Positions 9,441 to 19,280 of a stretch of 47,670 bases of DNA are shown piece by piece (the first letter of the stretch is position 1; each line of letters opens with the position of its first letter). The translations under genes and the position numbers were made by a program. The DNA is from Desulfuromonadales bacterium (lineage in GTDB: Bacteria; Desulfobacterota; Desulfuromonadia; Desulfuromonadales; BM103). Where the stretch lies: positions 1 through 47,670 of the forward strand of contig JAMPXI010000005.1 of NCBI GenBank assembly GCA_023701265.1. The letters are read 5' to 3'. Below the pieces are notes generated by a model that was given only the letters and a program-made list of their open reading frames with translations, was not told the origin of the DNA and made no database searches.

Positions 9441-10391
9441 TTGGCGGCGGAGGCCTTCCGGCACCTTTCGGTGATGCCCGGGGAGGTGCTCGAGCTGCTC
9501 GCTCCGCAACCGGGCGGCATCTATCTTGACGGCACGGTCGGCGGCGGCGGGCATGCCCGCCTGATTCTGGAGGCAAGCGCTCCGGATGGGCGACTGATCG
9601 GTTTCGATCGCGACCCGGCCGCCTTGGCCGCGGCCGCCGCGATGTTGGCAAACTTCGGCGAGCGGGTGACTCTCTGCCACGGCAGCTTCGCCGAGCTTGA
9701 TCGTCAACTCGCAACCATGGGCGTCGATCTCGTTGATGGGATTTTGCTTGATCTCGGCGTTTCCTCCCATCAGCTGGATACTCCGGAGCGGGGTTTCTCT
9801 TTTCGGGAGGACGGGCCGCTGGACATGCGCATGGACCCCGCCCAGCCGGCAAGCGCCGCCGACCTTCTTGCCCGTGCCGATGCCGAGGAGTTGAAGCGGA
9901 TTTTTCGCGAGTACGGCGAAGAGCGCTGGGCCGGCCGAATCGCCCGCGAAATCGTGCGCGTCCGGGGCGGGGCGCCGCTGCTTACCACCCGCCAGTTGGC
10001 CGAACTGGTCTGTCGTGCGGTCCCGGGAGGGTATGTGCCGCAGCGAATCCATCCGGCGACCCGCGTATTCCAGGCGCTGCGCATCGCCGTCAATGGCGAG
10101 CTCGAGGCACTGGAGACAGGTCTGGCGGCGGCCTTGCGCAGTTTGCGTCCCGGCGGCCGCCTGGCGGTCATCAGTTTTCATTCACTGGAAGACCGACTGG
10201 TCAAGCAGGGGTTTCGGACAGCCGCCAACCCGTGCAGTTGCCCCCCGCGTCTGCCGGTCTGTGTCTGCGGCCGGAAGGCGGAAATCAAAATCCTGACCCC
10301 GCGCGGGGTACGCCCCGCCGAGGCTGAAACCATTGCCAACCCTCGTGCCCGCAGCGCTGTGCTGCGGGCAGTCGAGAAGCTGGCTGTTTAG
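9441..10391 (+). CDS. rsmH: 16S rRNA (cytosine(1402)-N4)-methyltransferase RsmH
   Basis: RsmH (MraW) methylates N4 of C1402 in 16S rRNA, the same nucleotide whose ribose is modified by RsmI, also encoded in this window. The 316-aa product has the conserved N-terminal [18 protein letters not shown]-binding [34 protein letters not shown] and the C-terminal [16 protein letters not shown]. The TTG start at 9441 is needed to keep the conserved FxHxSVM segment. The first ATG (9474) would remove it. It lies 3 nt after mraZ and 9 nt before ftsL, so translational coupling is likely. Confidence 0.97.
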   Translation: MAAEAFRHLSVMPGEVLELLAPQPGGIYLDGTVGGGGHARLILEASAPDGRLIGFDRDPAALAAAAAMLANFGERVTLCHGSFAELDRQLATMGVDLVDGILLDLGVSSHQLDTPERGFSFREDGPLDMRMDPAQPASAADLLARADAEELKRIFREYGEERWAGRIAREIVRVRGGAPLLTTRQLAELVCRAVPGGYVPQRIHPATRVFQALRIAVNGELEALETGLAAALRSLRPGGRLAVISFHSLEDRLVKQGFRTAANPCSCPPRLPVCVCGRKAEIKILTPRGVRPAEAETIANPRARSAVLRAVEKLAV

Positions 10392-10400
10392 GAGGCGAGC

Positions 10401-10718
10401 ATGACCGAAACAACCATTGGCGCATTGCCGAAAATCAACGGATTCGCCCTGAGCCGGCCGCGCCTGCTGCCGACGTTCGGGTTCATCGCGCTGCTGAGTG
10501 TCCTGTCGGTGCTCTTCGTGTGGTGCCGGGTCCAGGCCACCGGTATGGAATACGAGATCTCCAGCCTGGAAGGCGCGGTGCGCAAAGCCAGCCAGGAGAC
10601 CGTGGAACTGCGCTTGGAGGTGGCAACGCTCGGCACGCCGCAGCGGCTTGAGCAGGTGGCGCTCAAGGATCTTGGACTGCGTTTCCCGACCGCCGCACAG
10701 GTGAACACGGTCGATTAG
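10401..10718 (+). CDS. ftsL: Cell division protein FtsL
   Basis: A 105-aa bitopic membrane protein with a short cytoplasmic N-terminus, one transmembrane helix (about residues 26-43) and a periplasmic coiled-coil segment (YEISSLEGAVRKASQETVELRLEVATL). It ends in the PQRLEQVALKDLGLRFP block seen in FtsL proteins. FtsL works with FtsB and FtsQ to activate FtsW-FtsI at the septum. Sequence conservation in this family is low, so the call also rests on its place between rsmH and ftsI. AGGAGG precedes the ATG. Confidence 0.88.
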   Translation: MTETTIGALPKINGFALSRPRLLPTFGFIALLSVLSVLFVWCRVQATGMEYEISSLEGAVRKASQETVELRLEVATLGTPQRLEQVALKDLGLRFPTAAQVNTVD

Positions 10719-10722
10719 GACA

Positions 10723-12828
10723 ATGGCAAACCTGGAGCGCGGCGTCACCCTCCGCATCCGCCTGCTGGGGCTGGCCTTCATCGTAGCCTTTGCCCTGGTC
10801 GGCTGGCGGGCCTTCAGCCTCCAGGTTCTGCAGGAACGCGATTGGGTCGAGCGCGCGGAGCGTCAACATCAGAAAAGCATTCCGCTGATCCCTCAGCGGG
10901 GGACGATTTTCGACCGGACCGGTGAAGCGCTGGCCCTCAGCATGGAGGTCGACTCGATCTATGCCGAGCCGCGCAAGCTTGAAAACCGCGACCACGCTGC
11001 ACGCCTGCTGGCGCCGGTCCTCGACTTGCCGCTGGCCACGGTGCGCGCCAAGCTGAACGGCGAAAAAGGGTTCGTCTGGCTCAAGCGGCAGGTCCCGCCG
11101 GCGCTGAGCCAGCGGGTCCGCAATCTCAAACTGGATGCCGTCGGCACCATCAAGGAACATCAGCGGTTTTATCCGAATTCGACGATCGGGGCGCAGGTGA
11201 TCGGCTTTACCGGGCTCGACCCCAAGGGTCTGGCGGGGATCGAGGCGGTCTACGACAAGAAGCTGTTGGGCCGTGGCGGTTATCTGGTCATGGAGCGCGA
11301 CGCGCTCGGCCGCGGCATCGGTTCTGGCGCGCCGGTGGTTGAAGGGGCGACGCGCGGGCACGACCTGCACTTGACCATCGACGAAAATCTGCAATATATC
11401 GCCGAGCGGGAACTGGCCGCGGGGGTCAAGGAGTTCAACGCGAGGGCCGGGGCGGTGATCGTCCTCGAGCCGGACAGTGGCCGGATCCTGGCCATGGCCA
11501 ACCAACCCGACTACAACCCGAACGCTTTTTCCCGCTACAAGCCCCAGGATTGGCGCAACCGGGCGATCAGCGATACCTTCGAGCCGGGTTCGACCATGAA
11601 GGTGTTCGTGATGGCCTCGGCGCTCAATGAGGGCGTGGTTACGCCAAATCAGCTGATCCACTGCGAGAATGGTTCCTGGCGGATCGGCGGACGAACTATT
11701 CATGACAGTCATCCGCATGGCATCCTGACCGCCGAGGAAGTTCTCAAGGTCAGTTCCAATATCGGTTCGGCCAAGATCGGCAAGATGCTGGAGCGCAAAC
11801 GGCTGCACAGCTATCTGCGCGATTTCGGCTTCGGCATGAAAAGCGGGCTGGACCTTCCCGGCGAGGAAAACGGCATTCTGCGCGATCCGAGTCGCTGGTT
11901 CGAGATCGACCTGGCCACCATTTCCTTCGGCCAGGGGGTGAGTATCACGCCGCTGCAGCTGGCGACGGCGACTGGTGCAATCGCCAACGGCGGCTACCTG
12001 ATGGAGCCCTATCTGGTCGAGAAGGTGACCGACAGCGAAGGACAGGTGATCGAAGAGCGGCAGCCGAAGGTCGTGCGGCAGGTGGTGAAGCCCGAGGTGG
12101 CTGCCCGGGTGGCGCGGATGATGGAAACCGTGACCGCCGAGGATGGCGGGACGGGGACCAAGGCGCGGGTTCCCGGCTACCGCGTTGCCGGCAAGACCGG
12201 TACCGCCCAGAAGGTCGATCCGGTCACCGGCGGCTACTCTGCGGACAAGCGCATTGCCTCGTTCGTCGGTTTTGTCCCGGCCGAAAATCCACGCATGGTG
12301 GTCGTGGTCATGATCGACGAGCCGCGCGGGCAAGTTTACGGCGGACTGGTGGCCGCGCCGGTCTTCGCGCGCATATCGACACAGGCGCTGCAGTATCTGA
12401 AGGTTGCGCCGACCGAGCCGCTTTCCCCCGGCGAGAGGCTGCCGTCGATGGAAGAAATCCTCGCCCAGGCCAAGAAAGAGCAGGAGGTTGCCGCAAAGGA
12501 TGCCAAGAAGGCTGCGGAGGCCGAATCGGCGGATGCGCCGGCCGAGCGGCCGCATCCCGATAAAATTGAAGATGTGATTGCAACGAGCAGCGATGCGCCT
12601 GTCGTCCCGATGGGCCCGCAGATGCCGGATTTCAAGGGGATGAGCTACCGTCAGGTGATAGAAATCATGCAGTCCCGTGGGATCAATATAAGTCTGCGCG
12701 GCCATGGCCGGGTCATCGACCAATACCCCGCCCCGGGGGCGCCAATCCCCTACGGTGCGTCGGTCTGGGTACGCCTCGCCCCGCCCGGACAGATCGAGAC
12801 CGCCAGTATCAGCGAGTCGAAACAATGA
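10723..12828 (+). CDS. ftsI: Septal peptidoglycan transpeptidase FtsI (PBP3) with C-terminal PASTA domain
   Basis: A 701-aa class B penicillin-binding protein that crosslinks septal peptidoglycan. A membrane anchor lies at about residues 12-30, then a dimerisation domain with the PQRGTIFDRTGEALA motif. The transpeptidase domain has catalytic Ser290 in PGSTMK, SSN at 344-346 and KTG at 491-493. A low-complexity Ala/Lys/Glu linker (about 580-620) leads to one PASTA domain (about 625-690), absent from E. coli FtsI. The gene starts 4 nt after ftsL and overlaps murE by ATGA. SpoVD-like naming is possible, but the dcw context supports FtsI. Confidence 0.97.
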   Translation: MANLERGVTLRIRLLGLAFIVAFALVGWRAFSLQVLQERDWVERAERQHQKSIPLIPQRGTIFDRTGEALALSMEVDSIYAEPRKLENRDHAARLLAPVLDLPLATVRAKLNGEKGFVWLKRQVPPALSQRVRNLKLDAVGTIKEHQRFYPNSTIGAQVIGFTGLDPKGLAGIEAVYDKKLLGRGGYLVMERDALGRGIGSGAPVVEGATRGHDLHLTIDENLQYIAERELAAGVKEFNARAGAVIVLEPDSGRILAMANQPDYNPNAFSRYKPQDWRNRAISDTFEPGSTMKVFVMASALNEGVVTPNQLIHCENGSWRIGGRTIHDSHPHGILTAEEVLKVSSNIGSAKIGKMLERKRLHSYLRDFGFGMKSGLDLPGEENGILRDPSRWFEIDLATISFGQGVSITPLQLATATGAIANGGYLMEPYLVEKVTDSEGQVIEERQPKVVRQVVKPEVAARVARMMETVTAEDGGTGTKARVPGYRVAGKTGTAQKVDPVTGGYSADKRIASFVGFVPAENPRMVVVVMIDEPRGQVYGGLVAAPVFARISTQALQYLKVAPTEPLSPGERLPSMEEILAQAKKEQEVAAKDAKKAAEAESADAPAERPHPDKIEDVIATSSDAPVVPMGPQMPDFKGMSYRQVIEIMQSRGINISLRGHGRVIDQYPAPGAPIPYGASVWVRLAPPGQIETASISESKQ

Positions 12829-14339
12829 GCGTGCATCTCGTCGAACTGCTCCAGCATGTACCGGTCCTTCGACAGCTCGGTCCGCTCGACGTCGATGTCA
12901 CCGGATTGCGCTATGACTCCCGCCGGGTACAGCCTGGCGAGGCCTTTTTTGCCTGGCGCGGCCAGGCGCAGGACGGTCACCGTTTCCTTGACGATGCCGT
13001 CGCGCGCGGGGCCGCGGTGCTGGTGGTCGAGGAACTGCCGGAGAAAAAGTTCGACGCAACGGTTATCCAGGTGGACAACTCGCGGCGCGCCATGGCGGCC
13101 ATGGCACAAATCTTCTACGGGGATCCGACCCGGGAGATGGCGGTGATCGGTGTGACCGGCACCAACGGCAAGACCACCACGACCTATCTGCTCGAAGCGA
13201 TCCTGGCCGAGGCCGGCCGTGCGCCGGCGGTGGTCGGCACGGTCAACTATCGTTTCGGTCAATTCAGCCAGGCCGCGCCGCACACCACGCCCGAAGCGCT
13301 TGAACTCCTCGAGCAGGTCGCGCGATTCCGCGCGGCCGGAGCCCGTTCCCTGGTCATGGAAGTCTCCTCGCATGCCCTCGACCAGTATCGTGCCGATGGG
13401 ATCCGTTTCCAGGTGGGGGTGTTCACCAACCTGACCCCGGAACACCTCGACTATCATGGTGACATGGACAACTACTTTGCCAGCAAGCTGCGTCTCTTCA
13501 ATGAGTTGCTGCCGTTGAACGGCGGCCGGGCGGTCGTCAATATCGATGACGCTTGCGGAGCCCGCCTGGCGGCAATGCTGCCGGACGCGCTGACCTGCGG
13601 ACGTGCTTCGCAGGCCATGGTCCGTCCCGAACAACTGGCGGTCACGCTGGATGGCATTCATGGCCGGATCGCCACACCAATCGGGCCGGTCAACCTGGAC
13701 AGCCCGCTGTTGGGCGAGTTCAACGTCGAGAACCTGCTCGGTGCCATCGGCGGCGCGGTCGCTCTCGATCTGCCGACGCCGGCCATCGAACGCGGGCTGG
13801 CCCGGGCCGCGGCCGTGCCGGGACGTCTGGAACGGGTCGACAATCAACGCGGGGCGGTGGCACTGGTCGATTATGCGCATACCGGTGACGCGCTTGACCG
13901 GGTCCTGCAGGCGCTGCAGGCGCTCAATCCCGCGCGGATCATTACCGTGTTCGGCTGCGGCGGCGACCGTGATCCGCGCAAGCGCCCGGTTATGGGCGAG
14001 GTGACGGCGCGTCGCTCCGACGTCGCGGTGGTGACCTCAGACAATCCCCGTACCGAGGATCCGCTGCAGATCATCGCCCAGATCCGCGGCGGGGTTGCCG
14101 CGGTCCATGTACGGGAATGGACGCGGGAGGAAGCGGCGGCCAGCTGCGGCCGCGGTTACGTGGTGATCCCCGACCGGCGCGAAGCGATCCGCTTTGCCGT
14201 GAGTCTGCTGCGCAAGGACGATATCCTGCTGGTGGCCGGCAAGGGTCACGAGGATTACCAGATTCTTGGCACCACGCGCATCCACTTTGATGATCGCGAG
14301 GAGTTGCGCAATGCTTTCGCGGCAGGGGGCGACGCATGA
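12825..14339 (+). CDS. murE: UDP-MurNAc-L-Ala-D-Glu:meso-diaminopimelate ligase MurE
   Basis: MurE adds the third stem-peptide residue in the cytoplasm. The 504-aa protein has the three Mur ligase domains: LRYDSRRVQPGEAFFAWRG in the N-terminal UDP-binding domain, the P-loop GVTGTNGKTTTTYLLE, and the C-terminal domain with VFGCGGDRDPRKRPVM. The DNPRTEDP motif identifies meso-diaminopimelate, rather than lysine, as the substrate, consistent with a Gram-negative wall. It overlaps ftsI and murF by 4 nt on each side. Confidence 0.98.
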   Translation: MSVHLVELLQHVPVLRQLGPLDVDVTGLRYDSRRVQPGEAFFAWRGQAQDGHRFLDDAVARGAAVLVVEELPEKKFDATVIQVDNSRRAMAAMAQIFYGDPTREMAVIGVTGTNGKTTTTYLLEAILAEAGRAPAVVGTVNYRFGQFSQAAPHTTPEALELLEQVARFRAAGARSLVMEVSSHALDQYRADGIRFQVGVFTNLTPEHLDYHGDMDNYFASKLRLFNELLPLNGGRAVVNIDDACGARLAAMLPDALTCGRASQAMVRPEQLAVTLDGIHGRIATPIGPVNLDSPLLGEFNVENLLGAIGGAVALDLPTPAIERGLARAAAVPGRLERVDNQRGAVALVDYAHTGDALDRVLQALQALNPARIITVFGCGGDRDPRKRPVMGEVTARRSDVAVVTSDNPRTEDPLQIIAQIRGGVAAVHVREWTREEAAASCGRGYVVIPDRREAIRFAVSLLRKDDILLVAGKGHEDYQILGTTRIHFDDREELRNAFAAGGDA

Positions 14340-15724
14340 TCAGCTTTGACGTGCGCACCGTGGCGGCCGTGACCGGTGGCCAGATTCTGTATAACGGCGT
14401 CGATGTTGCCATTCACGGATTCTCTACCGACAGCCGGACGCTGCAGGCGGGCGACCTGTTCATCCCGCTGCGCGGCGAACGCTTCGATGGCCACGATTAC
14501 CTGGCGCAGGCCGTACGTCACGGTGCAGCGGCCAGCCTCAGCGAAGAGGTGGTGGTCGGCCTGAACATCCCGGTGGTGCAGGTGCGCGACACCCTGCAGG
14601 CCCTCGGTGATCTGGCCCAGGCCGTGCGCCAGCGCTTTGCCGGCCCGGTGGTCGGCATTACCGGGACCTCCGGCAAGACCACGACCAAGGAGATGCTGGC
14701 GGCGATTTTCGCACGAACCGGTCCGGGGCTGAAGTCGGCCGGGAATTTCAACAACCTGGTCGGGGTCCCGCTGACCCTCTTCGGCTTCCAGCCGGAACAT
14801 CAATGGGCGGTCATCGAAATGGGAATGAGCGCTCGCGGCGAAATTGCCCGGCTGGCGCAGATTGCCGCCCCCAAGATCGGCATTATCACCAATGTTGGAG
14901 CCGGTCACCTCCAGCAACTTGGCGGGATTTCCGGCGTGGCGCGGGCCAAGGGGGAACTGTTCATCCATCTGCCGGCCGGCGGCACTGCCGTCATCAATGC
15001 CGACGATCCGCAGATCTGCCAGCTGCCGCTGGCCAATGGCGTCCGTCGTCTGCTGTTCGGCATGGACCCCGAGGCGCAGGTGCGGGCGGCGGATATCGTC
15101 GTGACCGAGGGGGTGGTCGGCTTCACCCTGCACCTGCCCGATGCCCAGGTTCCCGTGCAGTTGCCCCTGCCGGGACGGCACAATGTCCAGAATGCACTGG
15201 CCGCGGCGGCCGCGGCCTGGGTGCTCGAGGTGCCGCCCGCCACCATCGCTGCGGGGCTGGCCGAGTTCAAACCGTGCCCGGGCAGAATGGAACTGGTCGA
15301 ATGCCCCGGCGATCTGCTGATCCTCGAAGACAGTTACAATGCCAACCCGCTGTCGATGAGGGCGGCCCTGGATGCCCTGTACGATCTCGGCCGTCCGGGG
15401 CGGAGGATCGCGGTGCTCGGCGACATGCTCGAACTCGGCCAGGCGGCACACGACCTGCACCATGAGCTCGGCATGCTGGTTGCCGAACGGGCCGACTGGC
15501 TGTTTACCCTCGGCGAACTGGCCAGGGAGATCGCCGTTGGTGCCGCCGAGCATGGTCTTCCCGGCGAACGGATTGTCTCTGCGGACACGGTCGAAGAACT
15601 GCTCGAACGGCTGCGCCCAATCCTGCAGCCGGGCGATCGTCTGTTGATCAAGGGCTCCCGCGGCATGCGCATGGAGCGGGTCAGCGCACGGCTGAGCGGG
15701 GCCGAACCGGCCCGGGCGCACTGA
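14336..15724 (+). CDS. murF: UDP-MurNAc-tripeptide:D-Ala-D-Ala ligase MurF
   Basis: MurF attaches the D-Ala-D-Ala dipeptide (made by Ddl, encoded downstream) to the tripeptide. The 462-aa protein has FSTDSRTLQAGDLFIPLRGERFDGHDY, the P-loop GITGTSGKTTTKEMLAAI, the NFNNLVGVPLTLF substrate loop, and LILEDSYNANPLSMRAALD in the C-terminal domain. It starts within the murE stop (ATGA) and is followed 12 nt later by mraY. Confidence 0.98.
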   Translation: MISFDVRTVAAVTGGQILYNGVDVAIHGFSTDSRTLQAGDLFIPLRGERFDGHDYLAQAVRHGAAASLSEEVVVGLNIPVVQVRDTLQALGDLAQAVRQRFAGPVVGITGTSGKTTTKEMLAAIFARTGPGLKSAGNFNNLVGVPLTLFGFQPEHQWAVIEMGMSARGEIARLAQIAAPKIGIITNVGAGHLQQLGGISGVARAKGELFIHLPAGGTAVINADDPQICQLPLANGVRRLLFGMDPEAQVRAADIVVTEGVVGFTLHLPDAQVPVQLPLPGRHNVQNALAAAAAAWVLEVPPATIAAGLAEFKPCPGRMELVECPGDLLILEDSYNANPLSMRAALDALYDLGRPGRRIAVLGDMLELGQAAHDLHHELGMLVAERADWLFTLGELAREIAVGAAEHGLPGERIVSADTVEELLERLRPILQPGDRLLIKGSRGMRMERVSARLSGAEPARAH

Positions 15725-15736
15725 GGACGGACCGAT

Positions 15737-16813
15737 ATGCTCTATCATCTGCTCTACCCTTTACACACCAAGTTCTCGGTGCTGTACGTATTCAAGTACA
15801 TCACCTTCCGCACGATCTATGCGACCATCACCGCCCTGGTGATCAGCTTCCTGCTCGGGCCGTGGATGATCGGCAAGCTGCAGCAGCTGCAGATGGGGCA
15901 AAGCATCCGCAAGCTCGGCCCGGAGTCGCATTTCAAGAAGGAGGGGACGCCGACCATGGGCGGGGCGCTGATCCTGACCGCGATCGTGATCCCCACCCTG
16001 CTCTGGGCCGACCTCACCAACCTTTACGTCTGGCTGACCCTGTTGGTGATCGTCGGCTACGGGATCATCGGCTTCACCGACGATCTTCTCAAGGTCCGCA
16101 AGAAGAACAGCGATGGGCTGTCGGCGCGACAGAAAATGTTCTGGCAACTGCTGATCGCTTTCGGCGTCGGCCTGATCCTGTATAGTTATCCCGGTTTCCA
16201 AACCACCCTGACGGTGCCGTTCTTCAAGGCACTGCGTCCCGATCTTGGCTGGGTCTACGTGCCGTTTGCCATGCTGGTCATCGTCGGCGCGAGCAACGCC
16301 GTCAACCTGACCGACGGCCTCGACGGTCTGGCGATCGGCCCGGTGATCATCGCCGCCGGTACCTATCTGCTCTTTGCCTACCTGGCCGGACATGCCAACC
16401 TGGCCAACTATCTGCAGATCACCGGCATCCCCGGGGCTGGCGAGCTGGCGATCCTGTGCGGGGCGATGGTCGGCGCAGGACTCGGTTTTCTCTGGTTCAA
16501 CAGCTATCCTGCCCAGGTGTTCATGGGCGATGTCGGCAGCCTGGCGCTGGGCGGCGCGATCGGTACCATTGCCGTCATCACCAAGCAGGAAATTGTCCTG
16601 GTGATTGTCGGCGGCATCTTCGTCATGGAAGCGCTCTCGGTGATTGCCCAGGTCACCTCGTTCCGCCTCTACGGCAAGCGGATTTTCCGGATGGCGCCAA
16701 TCCATCATCATTTCGAGTTGAAGGGGTGGCCGGAGCCGAAAATCATCGTGCGCTTCTGGATCATCAGCATCATTCTCGCCCTGATCGGGCTGTCCACCCT
16801 GAAGCTGCGCTAG
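15737..16813 (+). CDS. mraY: Phospho-MurNAc-pentapeptide transferase MraY
   Basis: MraY transfers phospho-MurNAc-pentapeptide to undecaprenyl phosphate at the inner membrane, giving lipid I. The 358-aa polytopic protein (about ten hydrophobic segments) shows [10 protein letters not shown], the catalytic DD of [35 protein letters not shown], and the family-specific [23 protein letters not shown]. Length is standard. murD starts immediately after its stop with no gap. Confidence 0.98.
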   Translation: MLYHLLYPLHTKFSVLYVFKYITFRTIYATITALVISFLLGPWMIGKLQQLQMGQSIRKLGPESHFKKEGTPTMGGALILTAIVIPTLLWADLTNLYVWLTLLVIVGYGIIGFTDDLLKVRKKNSDGLSARQKMFWQLLIAFGVGLILYSYPGFQTTLTVPFFKALRPDLGWVYVPFAMLVIVGASNAVNLTDGLDGLAIGPVIIAAGTYLLFAYLAGHANLANYLQITGIPGAGELAILCGAMVGAGLGFLWFNSYPAQVFMGDVGSLALGGAIGTIAVITKQEIVLVIVGGIFVMEALSVIAQVTSFRLYGKRIFRMAPIHHHFELKGWPEPKIIVRFWIISIILALIGLSTLKLR

Positions 16814-18184
16814 ATGATGACCGGCTATCAACATAAACGGGTGGTCGTGGTGGGGGCGGGACGGTCCGGGATCGGGCTGGCTCGCTACTTCATGGCCCGC
16901 GGCGCATCGGTCGTGCTCTCCGACCGCCGCCCGGCCGATGCGCTTGCGTCATTGGCCCCGCTGGCGGCGAACGGTATCCAACTCGACCTGGGGGGGCATA
17001 CCGAGGCGCTGTTCACCGCGGCCGACCTGATCGCCCTCAGCCCCGGCGTGCCGCCGGAGGTGCCCGTCATTGCCAAGGCTTTCGCCAAGGGGGTGCCGGT
17101 GCTGGGTGAGATCGAAATCGCCTGGCGCGAGTTGCCGCAGCCGCTGGCGGCGATTGCCGGTACCAACGGCAAATCGACGGTCACCACGGTCATGGGCGAG
17201 GCTTTCCGGGCATGGGGGAAGCAGACCTTTGTCGGCGGCAATCTCGGTACCCCGCTGATCGAGGCGGTCGGCGGAACGTGGGATTGGCTGGTGGTCGAAC
17301 TGTCATCGTTCCAGCTCGAAACCATCAAGCAGTTTCGGCCGCACTGGGCGGTGCTGCTAAATATCACCGAGGACCATCTCGACCGCTATCCCGACATGGC
17401 CAGCTACCAGGCCGCCAAGGCCCGGGTCTTCGAAAACCAGACGGCCGACGACTGGGCGGTGCTCAATGCCGATGATGCGCGGGTGCTCGCTGCTGCCCAG
17501 AGCACAGCGGCCCGCCGCATCCTGTTCAGTGGCAATCGCCTGTTGGATGAGGGGATGAGCCTGGGCGGCAACGAACTGATCTGGCGCTGGGCCGGACGGG
17601 AGGAGCGCTTTCCGGCAATGGAGCTGCAAATCCGTGGCCAGCACAATCTGGAGAACGTCCTGGCCGCCCTGATCCCACCGCTGGTCGAAGGGTGCCCGCC
17701 AGCGACCGCCTGGGCGGCGGCGACCGCTTTTCGCGGCCTGCCGCATCGCATGGAACTGGTGGCAACGGTCAAAGACGTGCGCTGGTATGACGATTCGAAG
17801 GGAACCAACGTCGGCAGCGTGGTCAAGAGCCTGGCCGGCCTGGAAGCCCCGGTGACCCTGATTGCCGGCGGCAAGGACAAGCACGGCGACCTGGAGCCTC
17901 TGGTTGAGCCGATCGCCGCCAAGGTCGACAACCTGGTCCTGATCGGCGAGGCAGCGGCGCGCATGGCCGCAGCCTTCAGTGGGCTGACCGCTATCCATCT
18001 TGCCGGCAGCATGGTCGAAGCGGTTGCGATCGCCGCTGAACTGACCCCGGCGGGAGGCACGGTACTGCTGTCGCCCGGCTGTTCGAGCTTCGACATGTTC
18101 AAAAGCTACGAGGAGCGCGGCCGGGTGTTCGCCGGGGCGGTGCGGGCTCTGACCGGAGCGGAGGAGGGGTGCCATGGAAGTTAG
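16814..18184 (+). CDS. murD: UDP-MurNAc-L-alanine:D-glutamate ligase MurD
   Basis: MurD adds D-Glu to UDP-MurNAc-L-Ala. The 456-aa product begins with a Rossmann-like VVVVGAGRSGIGLARYFMARGA, has the P-loop IAGTNGKSTVTTVMGEA, the ELSSFQLETI and NITEDHLDRY blocks, and in the C-terminal domain WYDDSKGTNVGSVVKSL and LIAGGKDKHGDLEPL. The start is an ATGATG pair directly after the mraY stop. The 3' end overlaps ftsW by 11 nt. Confidence 0.98.
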   Translation: MMTGYQHKRVVVVGAGRSGIGLARYFMARGASVVLSDRRPADALASLAPLAANGIQLDLGGHTEALFTAADLIALSPGVPPEVPVIAKAFAKGVPVLGEIEIAWRELPQPLAAIAGTNGKSTVTTVMGEAFRAWGKQTFVGGNLGTPLIEAVGGTWDWLVVELSSFQLETIKQFRPHWAVLLNITEDHLDRYPDMASYQAAKARVFENQTADDWAVLNADDARVLAAAQSTAARRILFSGNRLLDEGMSLGGNELIWRWAGREERFPAMELQIRGQHNLENVLAALIPPLVEGCPPATAWAAATAFRGLPHRMELVATVKDVRWYDDSKGTNVGSVVKSLAGLEAPVTLIAGGKDKHGDLEPLVEPIAAKVDNLVLIGEAAARMAAAFSGLTAIHLAGSMVEAVAIAAELTPAGGTVLLSPGCSSFDMFKSYEERGRVFAGAVRALTGAEEGCHGS

Positions 18185-19280
18185 GCAGGGGGCCGATCAC
18201 ACGCTGCTGCTGCTGGCCGTGGTGCTGACCTGCCTCGGTGTGGTCATGGTCTTCTCCTCGTCGTCGATCATGGCGGTGCGCGAGCACGGCGACAGCCTCT
18301 ACTTCCTCAAGCGGCAAGGTTTGTATGCCTTGATCGGCTTCACGCTGATGGCCGGGCTGATGCACTTCAACTATCTGTATCTGCGCAAGCTGGCGGTGCC
18401 GATCCTCTTTGCCTGCCTGCTCCTGCTGGTACTGGTGCTGATACCAGGCATCGGTGCCAAGGTCGGCGGCGCCAAACGCTGGATCCGGCTCGCCGGCTTT
18501 TCCGTGCAACCCGCGGAATTTGCCAAGCTCGGGCTGATCGTCTTCATGGCCCACTCCCTGGCGCGCAAGCAGGATAAGATGAAGAGCTTCAAGCTCGGCT
18601 TCCTCCCCTATATGGTCGTGCTCTCCATCCTCCTGCTGCTGATGCTGCTGCAGCCCGATCTGGGGAGCGCCCTGACCCTCTGCGTGGTGGCGATGGCCAT
18701 GATGTTCGTCGCCGGTACCCGCCCGATCTATATCGCCGGTCTGGGGATCCTGGCCCTGCCGTTCCTCTACTTCATGGTGATGAACGTCGACTATCGCCGT
18801 CGCCGAATCCTGGCGTTTCTCAACCCGTGGGAGGACCCGAGCAATACCGGCTTCCAGATCATCCAGAGCTGGATCGCCTTCGGTTCGGGTGGGACGCTGG
18901 GCAACGGCCTCGGCGAAAGCAAGCAGAAGCTCTTTTACCTCCCCGAGGCCCATACCGATTTTATCTTTTCGGTGATCGGTGAGGAACTCGGCTTTGCCGG
19001 GGTGATCGTCATTGCCGCCATGTTCCTGCTCCTGGTGCTGCGGGGCTTCAAGGCGGCCACCAGCGCCCCCGACAACTTCGGCAGCTACCTGGCCTTCGGC
19101 ATGACCCTGCTGATTGGCATTGAGGCTTTCGTCAACATGGCGGTGGTCATGGGCCTGGTGCCGACCAAGGGGCTGGCGCTCCCCTTCCTCTCCTACGGAG
19201 GGTCGAGCCTGATGGCCACCCTGATGGCCGTCGGCATCATTCTCAACGTCTCCAGCAAGAACCCGGGAGAAGTGCGATGA
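18174..19280 (+). CDS. ftsW: Septal peptidoglycan glycosyltransferase FtsW
   Basis: FtsW is the SEDS-family polymerase that extends septal glycan strands with FtsI. The 368-aa protein has about ten hydrophobic segments and the SEDS landmarks GAKVGGAKRWIRLAGFSVQPAEFAKL, LLQPDLGSALTL and FSVIGEELGFAGV, ending with GLALPFLSYGGSSLMATL. The start has a strong GGAGGAGGGG site within the end of murD. It ends in an ATGA overlap with murG. Confidence 0.97.
   Translation: MEVRQGADHTLLLLAVVLTCLGVVMVFSSSSIMAVREHGDSLYFLKRQGLYALIGFTLMAGLMHFNYLYLRKLAVPILFACLLLLVLVLIPGIGAKVGGAKRWIRLAGFSVQPAEFAKLGLIVFMAHSLARKQDKMKSFKLGFLPYMVVLSILLLLMLLQPDLGSALTLCVVAMAMMFVAGTRPIYIAGLGILALPFLYFMVMNVDYRRRRILAFLNPWEDPSNTGFQIIQSWIAFGSGGTLGNGLGESKQKLFYLPEAHTDFIFSVIGEELGFAGVIVIAAMFLLLVLRGFKAATSAPDNFGSYLAFGMTLLIGIEAFVNMAVVMGLVPTKGLALPFLSYGGSSLMATLMAVGIILNVSSKNPGEVR

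Noticed and set aside
10663-12825. 720-aa minus-strand ORF opposite ftsI
   Set aside because: Antisense shadow; no domain, no ribosome site, and it lies entirely inside the coding region of FtsI.
14255-15748. 497-aa minus-strand ORF opposite murF
   Set aside because: Antisense shadow of murF with no protein-like motif.
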